A DNA stretch of 64,000 nucleotides from Triglochin maritima (Eukaryota > Streptophyta > Magnoliopsida > Alismatales > Juncaginaceae): assembly GCA_963682175.1 (NCBI GenBank), contig CAVMKL010000055.1:88001-152000 (forward strand), written 5' to 3'. Below are positions 1 through 13,600 of this stretch, piece by piece; the stretch's first letter is position 1, and each line of letters opens with the position of its first letter. Below the pieces are notes generated by a model, which saw only the letters and a program-made list of their open reading frames with translations, had not been told where the DNA came from and ran no database searches. Position numbers and translations under genes: made by a program.

Positions 1-1282
1 GAGGTCGGACGATGGACACTAGCCTAGTGTGGTCGTAGTTGGCATGTTAGCGCCACGATGGGGCCTAGTGTGTGCTCGCGGCAGTGGCCTGCGGCATTCA
101 CTTCCAAAACACGTTCGGAAGTGAAATCGTACTTGTAGGTGAAATGGGGGTTGGTCGTGGGCAAAGCCCAAGGTGCCTGTGGACGTTAATCTTCGACGTG
201 CTCGGTTGCCCAAGGTTGTTGCCTTCCCGTCCACTTCCGAACGCGTCCGGAAGGGAATGTGGGTTTCTCGTGTGGAAAGTTCTTCGGGACGTTGCTCGTG
301 CCCATGCTTGGGTTCCCACGGTTGTTGCCTACCCCATTCGCTTCCAAAACGCGTTTGGAAGTCCATGGGTGTTGCCCGCGGGAAAAGTGCAAGTTGCCGC
401 ATCTATTGCCCCATGCAACGGCCTGAGTGGACCTTAGGTGAGCCTTAGTCTATATTTGGGCCCCCAAGCACATAGTGAGGAGGAGTGGAAATGTAACTCC
501 TCTTAGAACGCCCGATTTAGGTGTATCTACAGCGAGGCGCGACGAGATGAAGAATGCTGATGATGTGGGGACGTGGCTGGTAGGGACGTACGTCTTCTTG
601 TGGTAGGCGCGACCCTGAATCCTTGGGCGTTACTTCTGAAATTTTAGGGTCCGATAGAGGGATCAATTGTCTACGTAACGCATGTTGGAACGCCCGATTT
701 GGAGGTCGGATGCTCCAGGCACAGCCGATTTGGTGTAGGCCTGCAGGGTGGCGACGGAGTGGCCTTTGGCCAGCTCCACGCGTGGCATGTGGCCAGCCCC
801 ACACCTAGTTTCTAAGTGGTCTTTAGGTGGCCCAACCACGGTTTATCGGGCTTAGGACCCCACATATCCATCCGAGTTATCTACGATGCGCACCCTGCTC
901 GGAGTGCTTTGGAGGTCGGACGATGGACACAAGCCTAGTGTGGTCATAGTTGGCATGTTAGCGCCACGATGGGGCCTAGTGTGTGCTCGCTGCAGTGGCC
1001 TGCGGCATTCACTTCCAAAACACGTTCGGAAGTGAAATCGTACTTGTAGGTGAAATGGGGGTTGGTCGTGGGCAAAGCCCAAGGTGCCTGTGGACGTTAA
1101 TCTTCGACGTGCTCGGTTGCCCAAGGTTGTTGCCTTCCCGTCCACTTCCGAACGCGTCCGGAAGGGAATGTGGGTTTCTCGTGTGGAAAGTTCTTCGGGA
1201 CGTTGCTCGTGCCCATGCTTGGGTTCCCACGGTTGTTGCCTACCCCATTCGCTTCCAAAACGCGTTTGGAAGTCCATGGGTG

Positions 1283-1296
1283 TTGCCCGCGGGCAA
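1283..1296. repeat. GC-rich perfect palindrome TTGCCCGCGGGCAA
   Basis: A 14-bp perfect palindrome with a SacII core, shown in monomer 2. It recurs in most copies. Several copies in monomers 62-67 keep only the inner 12 bp (GGGCATAG follows; 59491-59502 in the reference). Monomer 1 has lost it (CGCGGGAAAAG). In part of domain 4 the centre becomes CCACGGG, destroying the SacII site. Confidence 0.8.
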
Positions 1297-4200
1297 AGTG
1301 CAAGTTGCCGCATCTATTGCCCCATGCAACGGCCTGAGTGGACCTTAGGTGAGCCTTAGTCTATATTTGGGCACCCAAGCACATAGTGAGGAGGAGTGGA
1401 AGTGTAACTCCTCTTAGAACGCCCGATTTAGGTGTATCTACAGCGAGGCGCGACGAGATGAAGAATGCTGATGATGTGGGGGCGTGGCTGGTAGGGACGT
1501 ACGTTTTCTTGTGGTAGGAGCGACCCCGAATCCTTGGGCGTTACTTCTGAAATTTTAGGGGCAGATAGAGGGATCAATTGTCTACGTAACGCAAGTTGGA
1601 ACGCCCGATTTGGAGGTCGGATGCTCGAGGCGCAGCCGATTTGGTGTAGGCCTGCAGGGTGGCGACGGAGTGGCCTTTGGCCAGCTCCACGCGTGGCATG
1701 TGGCCAGCCCCACACCTAGTTTCTAAGTGGTCTTTAGGTGGCCTAACCACGGTTTATGGAGCTTAGGACCCCACATATCCATCCGAGTTATCTACGACGC
1801 GCACCCTGCTCGGAGTGCTTTGGAGGTCGGACGATGGACACTAGCCTAGTGTGGTCATAGTTGGCATGTTAGCGCCACGATGGGGCCTAGTGTGTGCTCG
1901 CGGCAGTGGCCTGCGGCATTCACTTTCAAAACACGTTTGGAAGTGAAATCGTACTTGTAGGTGAAATGGGGGGTGGTCGTGGGCAAAGCCCAAGGTGCCT
2001 GTGGACGTTGATCTTCGACGTGCTCGGTTGCCCACGGTTGTTGCCTTCCCGTCCACTTCCGAACGCGTCCGGAAGGTAATGTGGGTTTTTCGTGTGGAAA
2101 GTTCTTTGGGACGTTGCTCGTGCCCATGCTTGGGTTCCCACGGTAGTTGCCTACCCCATTCGCTTCCAAAACGCGTTTGGAAGTCCATGGGTGTTGCCCG
2201 CGGGCAAAGTGCAAGCTGCCGCATCTATTGCCCCATGCAACGGCCTGAGTGGACCTTAGGTGAGCCTTAGTCTATATTTGGGCACCCAAGCACATAGTGA
2301 GGAGGAGTGGAAATGTTACTCCTCTCAGAACGCCCGATTTAGGTGTATCTACAGCGAGGCGCGACGAGATGAAGAATGCTGATGATGTGGGGGCGTGGAT
2401 GTTAGGGACGTACGTCGTCTTGTGGTAGGCGCGACCCCGAATCCTTGGGCGTTTCTTCTGAAATTTTAGGGGCAGATAGAGGGATCAATTGTCTACGTAA
2501 CGCAAGTTGGAACGCCCGATTTGGAGGTCGGATGCTCGAGGCGCAGCCGATTTGGTGTAGGCCTGCAGGGTGGCGACGGAGTGGCCTTTGGCCAGCTCCA
2601 CGCGTGGCATGTTGCCAGCCCCACACCTAGTTTCTAAGTGGTCTTTAGGTGGCCCAACCACGGTTTATGGAGCTTAGGAACCCACATATCCATCCGAGTT
2701 ATCTACGACGCGCACCCTGCTCGGAGTGCTTTGGAGGTCGGACGATGGACACTAGCCTAGTGTGGTCATAGTTGGCATGTTAGCGCCACGATGGGGCCTA
2801 GTGTGTGCTCGCGGCAGTGGCCTGCGGCATTCACTTCCGAAACACGTTTGGAAGTGAAATCGTACTTGTAGGTGAAATGGTGGTTGGTCGTGGGCAAAGC
2901 CCAAGGTGCCTGTGGACGTTAATCTTCGACGTGCTCGGCTGCCCAAGGTTGTTGCCTTCCCGTCCACTTCCGAACGCGTCCGGAAGGGAATGTGGGTTTC
3001 TCGTGTGGAAAGTTCTTCGGGACGTTGCTCGTGCCCATGCTTGGGTTCCCACGGTTGTTGCCTACCCCATTCGCTTCCAAAACGCGTTTGGAAGTCCATG
3101 GGTGTTGCCCGCGGGCAAAGTGCAAGATGCCGCATCTATTGCCCCATGCAACGGCCTGAGTGGACCTTAGGTGAGCCTTAGTCTATATTTGGGCACCCAA
3201 GCACATAGTGAGGAGGAGTGGAAACGTAACTCCTCTCAGAACGCCCGATTTAGGTGTATCTACAACGAGGCGCGACGAGATGAAGAATGCTGATGATGTG
3301 GGGGCGTGGCTGGTAGGGACGTACGTCTTCTTGTGGTAGCCGCGACCCCGAATCCTTGGGCGTTACTTCTGAAATTTTAGGGACAGATAGAGGGATCAAT
3401 TGTCTACGTAACGCAAGTTGGAACGTCCGATTTGGAGGTCGGATGCTCGAGGCGCAGCCGATTTGGTGTAGGCCTGCAGGGTGGCGACGGAGTGGCCTTT
3501 GGCCAGCTCCACGCGTGACATGTTGCCAGCCCCACACCTAGTTTCTAAGTGGTCTTTAGGTGGCCCAACCACGGTTTATGGAGCTTAGGAACCCACATAT
3601 CCATCCGAGTTATCTACGACGCGCACCCTGCTCGGAGTGCTTTGGAGGTCGGACGATGGACACTAGCCTAGTGTGGTCATAGTTGGCATGTTAGCGCCAC
3701 GATGGGGCCTAGTGTGTGCTCGCGGCAGTGGCCTGCGGCATTCACTTCCGAAACACGTTTGGAAGTGAAATCGTACTTGTAGGTGAAATGGTGGTTGGTC
3801 GTGGGCAAAGCCCAAGGTGCCTGTGGACGTTAATCTTCGACGTGCTCGGTTGCCCAAGGTTGTTGCCTTCCCGTCCACTTCCGAACGCGTCCGGAAGGGA
3901 ATGTGGGTTTCTCGTGTGGAAAGTTCTTCGGGACGTTGCTCGTGCCCATGCTTGGGTTCCCACGGTTGTTGCCTACCCCATTCGCTTCCAAAACGCGTTT
4001 GGAAGTCCATGGGTGTTGCCCGCGGGCAAAGTGCAAGATGCCGCATCTATTGCCCCATGCAACGGCCTGAGTGGACCTTAGGTGAGCCTTAGTCTATATT
4101 TGGGCACCCAAGCACATAGTGAGGAGGAGTGGAAATGTAACTCCTCTCAGAACGCCCGATTTAGGTGTATCTACAACGAGGCGCGACGAGATGAAGAATG

Positions 4201-4806
4201 CTGATGATGTGGGGGCGTGGCTGATAGGGACGTACGTCTTCTTGTGGTAGGCGCAACCCCGAATCCTTGGGCGTTACTTCTGAAATTTTAGGGGAAGATA
4301 GAGGGATCAATTTGCTACGTAACGCAAGTTGGAACGTCCGATTTGGAGGTCGGATGCTCGAGGCGCAGTCGATTTGGTGTAGGCCTGCAGGGTGGCGACG
4401 GAGTGGCCTTTGGCCAGCTCCACGCGTGGCATGTTGCCAGCCCCACACCTAGTTTCTAAGTGGTCTTTAGGTGGCCCAACCACGGTTTATGGAGCTTAGG
4501 AACCCACATATCCATCCGAGTTATCTACGAGGCGCACCCTGCTCGGAGTGCTTTGGAGGTCGGACGATGGACACTAGCCTAGTGTGGTCATAGTTGGCAT
4601 GTTAGCGCCACGATGGGGCCTTGTGTGTGCTCGCGGCAGTGGCCTGCGGTATTCAATTCCAAAACACGTTTGGAAGTGTAATCGTACTTGTAGGTGAAAT
4701 GGGGGTTGGTCGTGGGCAAAGCCCAAGGTGCCTGTGGACGTTGATCTTCGACGTGCTCGGTTGCCCAAGGTTGTTGCCTTCCCGTCCACTTCCGAACGCG
4801 TCCGGA

Positions 4807-5751
4807 AGGGAAAGTTGGTTTTCTCGTTGGGAAAGTTCTTCGGGACGTTGCTCGTGCCCATGCTTGGGTTCCCACGGTTGTTGCCTACCCCATTCGCCTC
4901 CAAAACACGTTTGGAAGTCCATGGGTGTTGCCTGCGGGCAAAGTGCAAGATGCCGCATCTATTGCCCCATGCAACGGCCTGAGTGGACCTTAGGTGAGCC
5001 TTAGTCTATATTTGGGCACCCAAGCACATAGTGAGGAGGAGTGGAAATGTTACTCCTCTCAGAACGCCCGATTTAGGTGTATCTACAGCGAGGCGCGACG
5101 AGATGAAGAATGCTGATGATGTGGGGGCGTGGCTGGTAGGGACGTACGTCGTCTTGTGGTAGGCGCGACCACGAATCCTTGGGCGTTACTTTTCAAATTT
5201 TAGGGGCAGATAGAGGGATGAATTGTCTACGTAACGCAAGTTGGAACGCCCGATTTAGAGGTCGGATGCTCGAGGCTCAGCCGATTTGGTGTAGGCATGC
5301 AGGGTGGCGACGGAGTGGCCTTTGGCCAGGTCCACGCGTGGCATGTGGCCAGCCCCACACCTAGTTTCTAAGTGGTCTTTAGGTGGCCCAACCAAGGTTT
5401 ATGGAGCTTAGGACCCCACATATCCATCCGAGTTATCTACGAGGCGCACCCTGCTCGGAGTGCTTTGGAGGTCGGACAATGGACACTAGCCTAGTGTGGT
5501 CATAGTTGGCATGTTAGCGCCACGATGGGGCCTAGTGTGTGCTCGCGGCAGTGGCCTGCGGCATTCACTTCCAAAACACGTTTGGAAGTGAAATCGTACT
5601 TGTAGGTGAAATGGGGGTTGGTCGTGGGCAAAGCCCAAGGTGCCTGTGGACGTTGATCTTCGACGTGCTCGGTTGCCCAAGGTTGTTGCCTTCCCGTCCA
5701 CTTCCGAACGCGTCCGGAAGGGAAAGTTGGTTTTCTCATTGGGAAAGTTCT
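4807..5751. repeat. Shared rearranged patch in monomers 6 and 7
   Basis: Monomers 6 and 7 both replace GGGAATGTGGGTTTCTCG with GGGAAAGTTGGTTTTCTC followed by GTTGGG or ATTGGG (about 4808-4836 and 5720-5748). This adds one base. Monomer 6 is therefore 912 bp. Monomer 7 returns to 911 because it lost one G in AGAGGATCAATT (about 6125). The shared patch shows the two are recent relatives. Confidence 0.7.
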
Positions 5752-6849
5752 TCGGGACGTTGCTCGTGCCCATGCTTGGGTTCCCACGGTTGTTGCCTAC
5801 CCCATTCGCCTCCAAAACACGTTTGGAAGTCCATGGGTGTTGCCTGCGGGCAAAGTGCAAGCTGCGTCATCTATTGCCCCATGCAACGGCCTGAGTGGAC
5901 CTTAGGTGAGCCTTAGTCTATATTTGGGCACCCAAGCACATAGTGAGGAGGAGTGGAAATGTTACTCCTCTCAGAACGCCCGATTTAGGTGTATCTACAG
6001 CGAGGCGCGACGAGATGAAGAATGCTGATGATGTGGGGGCGTGGCTGGTAGGGGCGTACGTCGTCTTGTGGTAGGCGTGACCCCGAATCCTTGGGCGTTA
6101 CTTCTCAAATTTTAGGGGCAGATAGAGGATCAATTGTCTACGTAACGCAAGTTGGAACGCCCGATTTGGAGGTCTGATGCTCGAGGCGCAGCCGATTTGG
6201 TGTAGGCCTGCAGGGTGGCGACGGAGTGGCCTTTGGCCAGCTCCACGCGTGGCATGTGGCCAGCCCCACACCTAGTTTCTAAGTGGTCTTTAGGTGGCCC
6301 AACCAAGGTTTATGGAGCTTAGGACCCCACATATCCATCCGAGTTATCTACGAGGCGCACCCTGCTCCGAGCGCTTTGGAGGTCGGACGATGGACACTAG
6401 CCTAGTGTGGTCATAGTTGGCATGTTAGCGCCACGATGGGGCCTAGTGTGTGCTCGCAGCAGTGGCCTGCGGCATTCACTTCCAAAACACGTTTGGAAGT
6501 GAAATCGTACTTGTAGATGAAATGGGGGTTGGTCGTTGGCAAAGCCCAAGGTGCCTATGGACGTTGCTCTTCGACGTGCTCGGTTGCCCAAGGTTGTTGC
6601 CTTCCCGTCCACTTCCGAACGCGTCCGAAAGGGAATGTGGGTTTCTCGTGTGGAAAGTTCTTCGGGACGTTGCTCGTGCCCATGCTTGGGTTCCCACGGT
6701 TGTTGCCTACCCCCATTCGCTTCCAAAACGCGTTTGGAAGTCCATGGGTGTTGCCCGCGGGCAAAGTGCAAGCTGCAGCATCTATTGCCCCATGCAACGG
6801 CCTGAGTGGACCTTAGGTGAGCCTTAGTCTATATTTGGGAACCCAAGCA

Positions 6850-9546
6850 CATAGTGAGGAGGAGTGGAAGTGTAAGTCCTCTTAGAATGCCCGATTTAGG
6901 TGTATGTACAGCGAGGCGCGACGAGATGAAGAATGTTGATGATGTGGGGGCGTGGCTGGTAGGGACGTACATCTTCTTGTGGGAGGCGCGACCCCGAATC
7001 CTAGGGCGTTTCGTCTGAAATTTTAGGGGCAGATAGAGGGATCAATTGTCTACGTAACACAAGTTGGAACGCCCGATTTGGAGGTCGGATGCTCGAGGCG
7101 CAGCCGATTTGGTGTAGGCCTGCAGGGTGGCGACGGAGTGGCCTTTGGCCATCTCCACGCGTGGCATGTGGCCAGCCCCACACCTAGTTTCTAAGTGGTC
7201 TTTAGGTGTCCCAACCACGGTTTATGGAGCTTAGGACCCCACATATCCATCCGAGTTATCTACGAGGCGCACCCTGCTCGGAGTGCTTTGGAGGTCGGAC
7301 GATGGACACTAGCCTAGTGTGGTCATAGTTGGCATGTTAGCGCCACGATGGGGCCTAATGTGTGCTCGCGGCAGTGGCTTGCGGCATTCACTTCCAAAAC
7401 ACGTTTGGTAGTGAAAGCGTACTTGTAGGTGAAATGGGGGTTGGTCGTGGGCAAAGCCCAAGGTGCCTGTGGACGTTGCTCTTCGACGTGCTCGGTTGCC
7501 CAAGGTTGTTGCCTTCCCGTCCACTTCCGAACGCGTCCGGAAGGCAATGTGGGTTTCTCGTGGGGAAAGTTCTTCGGGACGTTACTCGTGCCCATGCTTG
7601 AGTTCCCACGGTTGTTGCCTATCCCATTCGCTTCCAAAACGCGTTTGGAAGTCCATGGGTGTTGCCCGCGGGCAAAGTGCAAGCTGCCGCATCTATTGCC
7701 CCATGCAACGGCCTGAGTGGACCTTAGGTGAGCCTTAGTCTATATTTGGGCACCCAAGCACATAGTGAGGAGGAGTGGAAGTGTAAGTCCTCTTAGAATG
7801 CCCGATTTAGGTGTATGTACAGCGAGGCGCGACGAGATGAAGAATGTTGATGATGTGGGGGCGTGGCTGGTAGGGACGTACATCTTCTTGTGGGAGGCGC
7901 GACCCCGAATCCTAGGGCGTTTCGTCTGAAATTTTAGGGGCAGATAGAGGGATCAATTGTCTACGTAACGCAAGTTGGAACGCCCGATTTGGAGGTCGGA
8001 TGCTCGAGGCGCAGCCGATTTGGTGTAGGTCTGCAGGGTGGCGACGGAGTGGCCTTTGGCCAGCTCCACGCGTGGCATGTGGCCAACCCCACACCTAGTT
8101 TCTAAGTGGTCTTTAGGTGGCCCAACCACGGTTTATGGAGCTTAGGACCCCACATATTCATCCGAGTTATCTACGAGACGCACCCTGCTCGGAGTGCTTT
8201 GGTGGTCGGACGATGGACACTAGCCTTGTGTGGTCATAGTTGGCATGTTAGCGCCACGATGGGGCCTAATGTGTGCTCGCGGCAGTGGCCTGCGGCATTC
8301 ACTTCCAAAACACGTTTGGTAGTGAAAGCGTACTTGTAGGTGAAATGGGGGTTGGTCGTTGGCAAAGCCCAAGGTGCCTGTGGACGTTGCTCTTCGACGT
8401 GCTCGGTTGCCCAAGGTTGTTGCCTTCCCGTCCACTTCCGAACGCGTCCGGAAGGCAATGTGGGTTTCTCGTGGGGAAAGTTCTTCGGGACGTTACTCGT
8501 GCCCATGCTTGAGTTCCCACGGTTGTTGCCTATCCCATTCGCTTCCAAAACGCGTTTGGAAGTCCATGGGTGTTGCCCGCGGGCAAAGTGCAAGCTGCCG
8601 CATCTATTGCCCCATGCAACGGCCTGAGTGGACCTTAGGTGAGCCTTAGTCTATATTTGGGCACCCAAGCACATAGTGAGGAGGAGTGGAAGTGTAAGTC
8701 CTCTTAGAATGCTCGATTTAGGTGTATGTACAGCGAGGCGCGACGAGATGAAGAATGTTCATGATGTGGGGGCGTGGCTGGTAGGGACGTACATCTTCTT
8801 GTGGGAGGCGCGACCCCGAATCCTAGGGCGTTTCGTCTGAAATTTTAGGGGCAGATAGAGAGATCAATTGTCTACGTAACGCAAGTTGGAACGCCCGATT
8901 TGGAGGTCGGATGCTCGAGGCGCAGCCGATTTGGTGTAGGCCTGCAGGGTGGCGACGGAGTGGCCTTTGGCCATCTCCACGCGTGGCATGTGGCCAGCCC
9001 CACACCTAGTTTCTAAGTGGTCTTTAGGTGTCCCAACCACGGTTTATGGAGCTTAGGACCCCACATATCCATCCGAGTTATCTACGAGGCGCACCCTGCT
9101 CGGAGTGCTTTGGAGGTCGGACGATGGACACTAGCCTAGTGTGGTCATAGTTGGCATGTTAGCGCCACGATGGGGCCTAATGTGTGCTCGCGGCAGTGGC
9201 TTGCGGCATTCACTTCCAAAACACGTTTGGTAGTGAAAGCGTACTTGTAGGTGAAATGGGGGTTGGTCGTGGGCAAAGCCCAAGGTGCCTGTGGACGTTG
9301 CTCTTCGACGTGCTCGGTTGCCCAAGGTTGTTGCCTTCCCGTCCACTTCCGAACGCGTCCGGAAGGCAATGTGGGTTTCTCGTGGGGAAAGTTCTTCGGG
9401 ACGTTACTCGTGCCCATGCTTGAGTTCCCACGGTTGTTGCCTATCCCATTCGCTTCCAAAACGCGTTTGGAAGTCCATGGGTGTTGCCCGCGGGCAAAGT
9501 GCAAGCTGCCGCATCTATTGCCCCATGCAACGGCCTGAGTGGACCT
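6850..9546. repeat. Two-monomer duplication, shift 1822 bp (about 6850 against 8672)
   Basis: The tail of monomer 8 and monomer 9 match the tail of monomer 10 and monomer 11. They share GGCCATCTCC (about 7151 and 8972), TTTAGGTGTCCC and TGGCTTGCGGC (7376 and 9198), which monomers between them lack. A few point differences separate the copies. The match stops near 9547, where monomer 11 switches to a different subtype. Confidence 0.7.
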
Positions 9547-9547
9547 C

Positions 9548-9770
9548 AGGTGAGCCTTAGTCTATATTTGGGCACCCAAGCACATAGTGAGGAGGAGTGT
9601 AAGTGTAACTCCTCTTAGAACGCCCGATTTAGGTGTATCTACAGCGAGGCGCGACGAGATGAAGAATGGTGATGATGTGGGGGCGTGGCTGGTAGGGACG
9701 TACCTTGTCTTGTGGGAGGCGCGACCCCGAATCCTTGGGCATTTCCTCTGAAATATTGGGGCAGATAGAG
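9548..9770. repeat. Foreign-subtype tract in monomer 11 (apparent gene conversion)
   Basis: These 223 bases are identical to 46888-47110 in monomer 52, 37,340 bp away (41 monomers). The two share private variants: AGGAGTGTAAGTG, GAATGGTGATG, GTACCTTGTCTTG, GGGCATTTCCTCTG and the one-base deletion AAATATTGGGGC. The immediate neighbours, monomers 10 and 12, have none of these. TTTCCTCTGAAATATTAGG is at home in domain 4 and its edge (monomers 53 and 57), so transfer into monomer 11 from a domain 4-like donor is more likely than the reverse. Confidence 0.8.
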
Positions 9771-10686
9771 GGATGAATTGTCTACGTAACGCAAGTTGGA
9801 ACGCCCGATTTGGAGGTCGGATGCCCGAGGCGCAGCCGATTTGGTGTAGGCCTGCAGGGTGGCGACGGAGTGGCCTTTGGCCAGCTCCACGCGTGGCATG
9901 TGGCCAGCCCCACACCTAGTTTCTAAGTGGTCTTTAGGTGGCCCAACCACGGTTTATGGAGCTTAGGACCCCACATATCCATCCGAGTTATCTACGAGGC
10001 GCACCCTGCTCGGAGTAGTTTGGAGGTCGGACGATGGACACTAGCCTAGTGTGGTCATAGTTGGCATGTTAGCGCCACGATGGGGCCTAGTGTGTGCTCG
10101 CGGCAGTGGCCTGCGGCATTCACTTCCAAAACACGTTTGGAAGTGTAATCGTACTTGTAGGTGAAATGGCTGTTGGTCGTGGGCAAAGCCCAAGGTGCCT
10201 GTGGACGTTGCTCTTCGACGTGTTCGGTTGCCCAAGGTTGTTGCCTTCCCGTCCACTTCCGAACGCGTCCGGAAGGGAATGTGGGTTTCTCGTGTGGAAA
10301 GTTCTTCGGGACGTTGCTCGTGCCCATGCTTGGGTTCCCACGGTTGTTGCCTACCCCTATTCGCTTCCAAAACGCGTTTGGATGTCCATGAGTGTTGCCC
10401 GCGGGCAAAGTGGAAGCTGCCGCATCTATTGCCCCATGCAACGGCCTGAGTGGACCTTAGGTGAGCCTTAGTCTATATTTGGGCACCCAAGCACATAGTG
10501 AGGAGGAGTGGAAGTGTAACTCCTCTTAGAACGCCCGATTTAGGTCTATCTACAGCGAGGCGTGACGAGATGAAGAATGCTGATGATGTGGGGGCGTGGC
10601 TGGTAGGGACGTACGTCGTCTTGTGGTAGGCGCGACCCCGAATCCTTGGGCGTTACTTCTGAAATTTTAGGGGCAGATAGAGGGAT

Positions 10687-13600
10687 AAATTGTCTACGTA
10701 ACGCAAGTTGGAACGCCCGATTTGGAGGTCGGATGCTCGAGGCGCAGCCGATTTGGTGTAGGCCTGCAGGGTGGCGACGGAGTGGCCTTTGGCCAGCTCC
10801 ACGCGTGGCATGTGGCCAGCCCCACACCTAGTTTCTAAGTGGTCTTTAGGTGGCCCAACCACGGTTTATGGAGCTTAGGACCCCACATATCCATCCGAGT
10901 TATCTACGAGGCGCACCCTGCTCCGAGCGCTTTGGAGGTCGGACGATGGACACTAGCCTAGTGTAGTCATAGTTGGCATGTTAGCGCCACGATGGGGCCT
11001 AGTGTGTGCTCGCGGCAGTGGCCTGCGGCATTCACTTCCAAAACACGTTTGGAAGTGAAATCTTACTTGTAGGTGAAATGGGGGTTGGTCGTTGGCAAAG
11101 CCCAAGGTGCCTGTGGACGTTGCTCTTCGACGTGCTCGGTTGCCCAAGGTTGTTGCCTTCCCGTCCACTTCCGAACGCGTCCGGAAGGGAATGTGGGTTT
11201 CTCGTGTGGAAAGTTCTTCGGGACGTTGCTCGTGCCCATGCTTGGGTTCCCACGGTTGTTGCCTACCCCCATTCGTTTCCAAAACGCGTTTGGAAGTCCA
11301 TGGGTGTTGCCCGCGGGCAAAGTGCAAGCTGCCGCATCTATTGCCCCATGCAACGGCCTGAGTGGACCTTAGGTGAGCCTTAGTCTATATTTGGGCACCC
11401 AAGCACATAGTGAGGAGGAGTGGAAGTGTAAGTCCTCTTAGAACGCCCGATTTAGGTGTATGTACAGCGAGGCGCGACGAGATGAATAATGCTGATGATG
11501 TGGGGGCGTGGCTGGTAGGGACGTACATCTTCTTGTGGGAGCCGCGACCCCGAATCCTTGGGCGTTACATCTGAAATTTTAGGGACAGATAGAGGGATGA
11601 ATTGTCTACGTAACGCAAGTTGGAACGCCCGATTTGGAGGTCGGATGCTCGATGCGCAGCCGATTTGGTGTAGGCCTGCAGGGTGGCGACGGAGTGGCCT
11701 TTGGCCAGCTCCACGCGTGGCATGTGGCCAGCCCCACACCTAGTTTCTAAGTGGTCTTTAGGTGGCCCAACCACGGTTTATGGAGCTTAGGACCCCGCAT
11801 ATCCATCCGAGTTATCTACGAGGCGCACCCTGCTCTGAGTGGTTTGGAGGTCGGACGATGGACACTAGCCTAGTGTGGTCATAGTTGGCATGTTAGCGCC
11901 ACGATGGGGCCTAATGTGTGCTCGCGGCAGTTGCCTGCGGCATTCACTTCCAAAACACGTTTGGTAGTGAAAGCGTACTTGTAGGTGAAATGGGGATTGG
12001 TCGTGGGCAAAGCCCAAGGTGCCTGTGGACGTTGCTCTTCGACGTGCTCGGTTGCCCAAGGTTGTTGCCTTCCCGTCCACTTCCGAACGCGTCCGGAAGG
12101 CAATGTGGGTTTCTCGTGGGGAAAGTTCTTCGGGACGTTGCTCGTGCCCATGCTTGAGTTCCCACGGTTGTTGCCTATCCCATTCGCTTCCAAAACGCGT
12201 TTGGAAGTCCATGGGTGTTGCCCGCGGGCAAAGTGCAAGTTGCCGCATCTATTGCCCCATGCAACGGCCTGAGTGGACCTTAGGTGAGTCTTAGTCTATA
12301 TTTGGGCACCCAAGCACATAGTGAGGAGGAGTGGAAGTGTATGTCCTCTTAGAACGCCCGATTTAGGTGTATGTACAGCGAGGCGCGACGAGATGAAGAA
12401 TGCTGATGATGTGGGGGCGTGGCTGGTAGGGACGTACATCTTCTTGTGGGAGGCGCGACCCCGAATCCTAGGGCGTTTCGTCTGAAATTTTAGGGGCAGA
12501 TAGAGGGATCAATTGTCTACGTAACGCAAGTTGGAACGCCCGATTTGGAGGTCGGATGCTCGAGGCGCAGCCGATTTGGTGTAGGCCTGCAGGGTGGCGA
12601 CGGAGTGGCCTTTGGCCAGCTCCACGCGTGGCATGTGGCCAGCCCCACACCTAGTTTCTAAGTGGTCTTTAGGTGGCCCAACCACGGTTTATGGAGCTTA
12701 GGACCCCACATATCCATCCGAGTTATCTACGAGGCGCACCCTGCTCCGAGCGCTTTGGAGGTCGGACGATGGACACTAGCCTAGTGTAGTCATAGTTGGC
12801 ATGTTAGCGCCACGATGGGGCCTAGTGTGTGCTCGCGGCAGTGGCCTGCGGCATTCACTTCCAAAACACGTTTGGAAGTGAAATCTTACTTGTAGGTGAA
12901 ATGGGGGTTGGTCGTTGGCAAAGCCCAAGGTGCCTGTGGACGTTGCTCTTCGACGTGCTCGGTTGCCCAAGGTTGTTGCCTTCCCGTCCACTTCCGAACG
13001 CGTCCGGAAGGGAATGTGGGTTTCTCGTGTGGAAAGTTCTTCGGGACGTTGCTCGTGCCCATGCTTGGGTTCCCACGGTTGTTGCCTACCCCCATTCGCT
13101 TCCAAAACGCGTTTGGAAGTCCATGGGTGTTGCCCGCGGGCAAAGTGCAAGCTGCCGCATCTATTGCCCCATGCAACGGCCTGAGTGGACCTTAGGTGAG
13201 CCTTAGTCTATATTTGGGCACCCAAGCACATAGTGAGGAGGAGTGGAAGTGTAAGTCCTCTTAGAACGCCCGATTTAGGTGTATGTACAGCGAGGCGCGA
13301 CGAGATGAATAATGCTGATGATGTGGGGGCGTGGCTGGTAGGGACGTACATCTTCTTGTGGGAGCCGCGACCCCGAATCCTTGGGCGTTACATCTGAAAT
13401 TTTAGGGACAGATAGAGGGATGAATTGTCTACGTAACGCAAGTTGGAACGCCCGATTTGGAGGTCGGATGCTCGATGCGCAGCCGATTTGGTGTAGGCCT
13501 GCAGGGTGGCGACGGAGTGGCCTTTGGCCAGCTCCACGCGTGGCATGTGGCCAGCCCCACACCTAGTTTCTAAGTGGTCTTTAGGTGGCCCAACCACGGT

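Larger units (their letters stand above)
1..6378. repeat. Array domain 1: monomers 1-7
   Basis: Seven monomers share a private variant about 185 bp into the unit: AATCTTCGACG (monomers 1, 2, 4, 5) or GATCTTCGACG (3, 6, 7), where later copies read GCTCTTCGACG or, in monomer 19, GCTTTTCGACG. Monomers 1 and 2 have CACGTTCGG in the first palindrome where others have CACGTTTGG. Monomers 4 and 5 are close relatives, both with CACTTCCGAAACACG. Monomer length is 911 except 912 for monomer 6. The switch to the next domain is abrupt at the monomer starting at 6379. Confidence 0.85.

Noticed and set aside
16..32. RNA polymerase III A-box-like TAGCCTAGTGTGG at monomer start
   Set aside because: No B box lies at a suitable distance. 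The best candidate, GGATCAATTGTC, is about 640 bp away and imperfect, so an internal Pol III promoter or a SINE/tRNA origin is not supported.
449..460. TATA-like CTATATTTGGG in each monomer
   Set aside because: It is a single short AT-rich motif with no other promoter evidence, no downstream gene, and variation between copies (TATATTTTAGC, AATATTTGGG).
2029..2046. CENP-B box-like sequence CTTCGACGTGCTCGGTT (present in most monomers)
   Set aside because: It matches TTCG and CGG but lacks the required A and the last G of the essential bases (7 of 9), and the second strand gives no better match.
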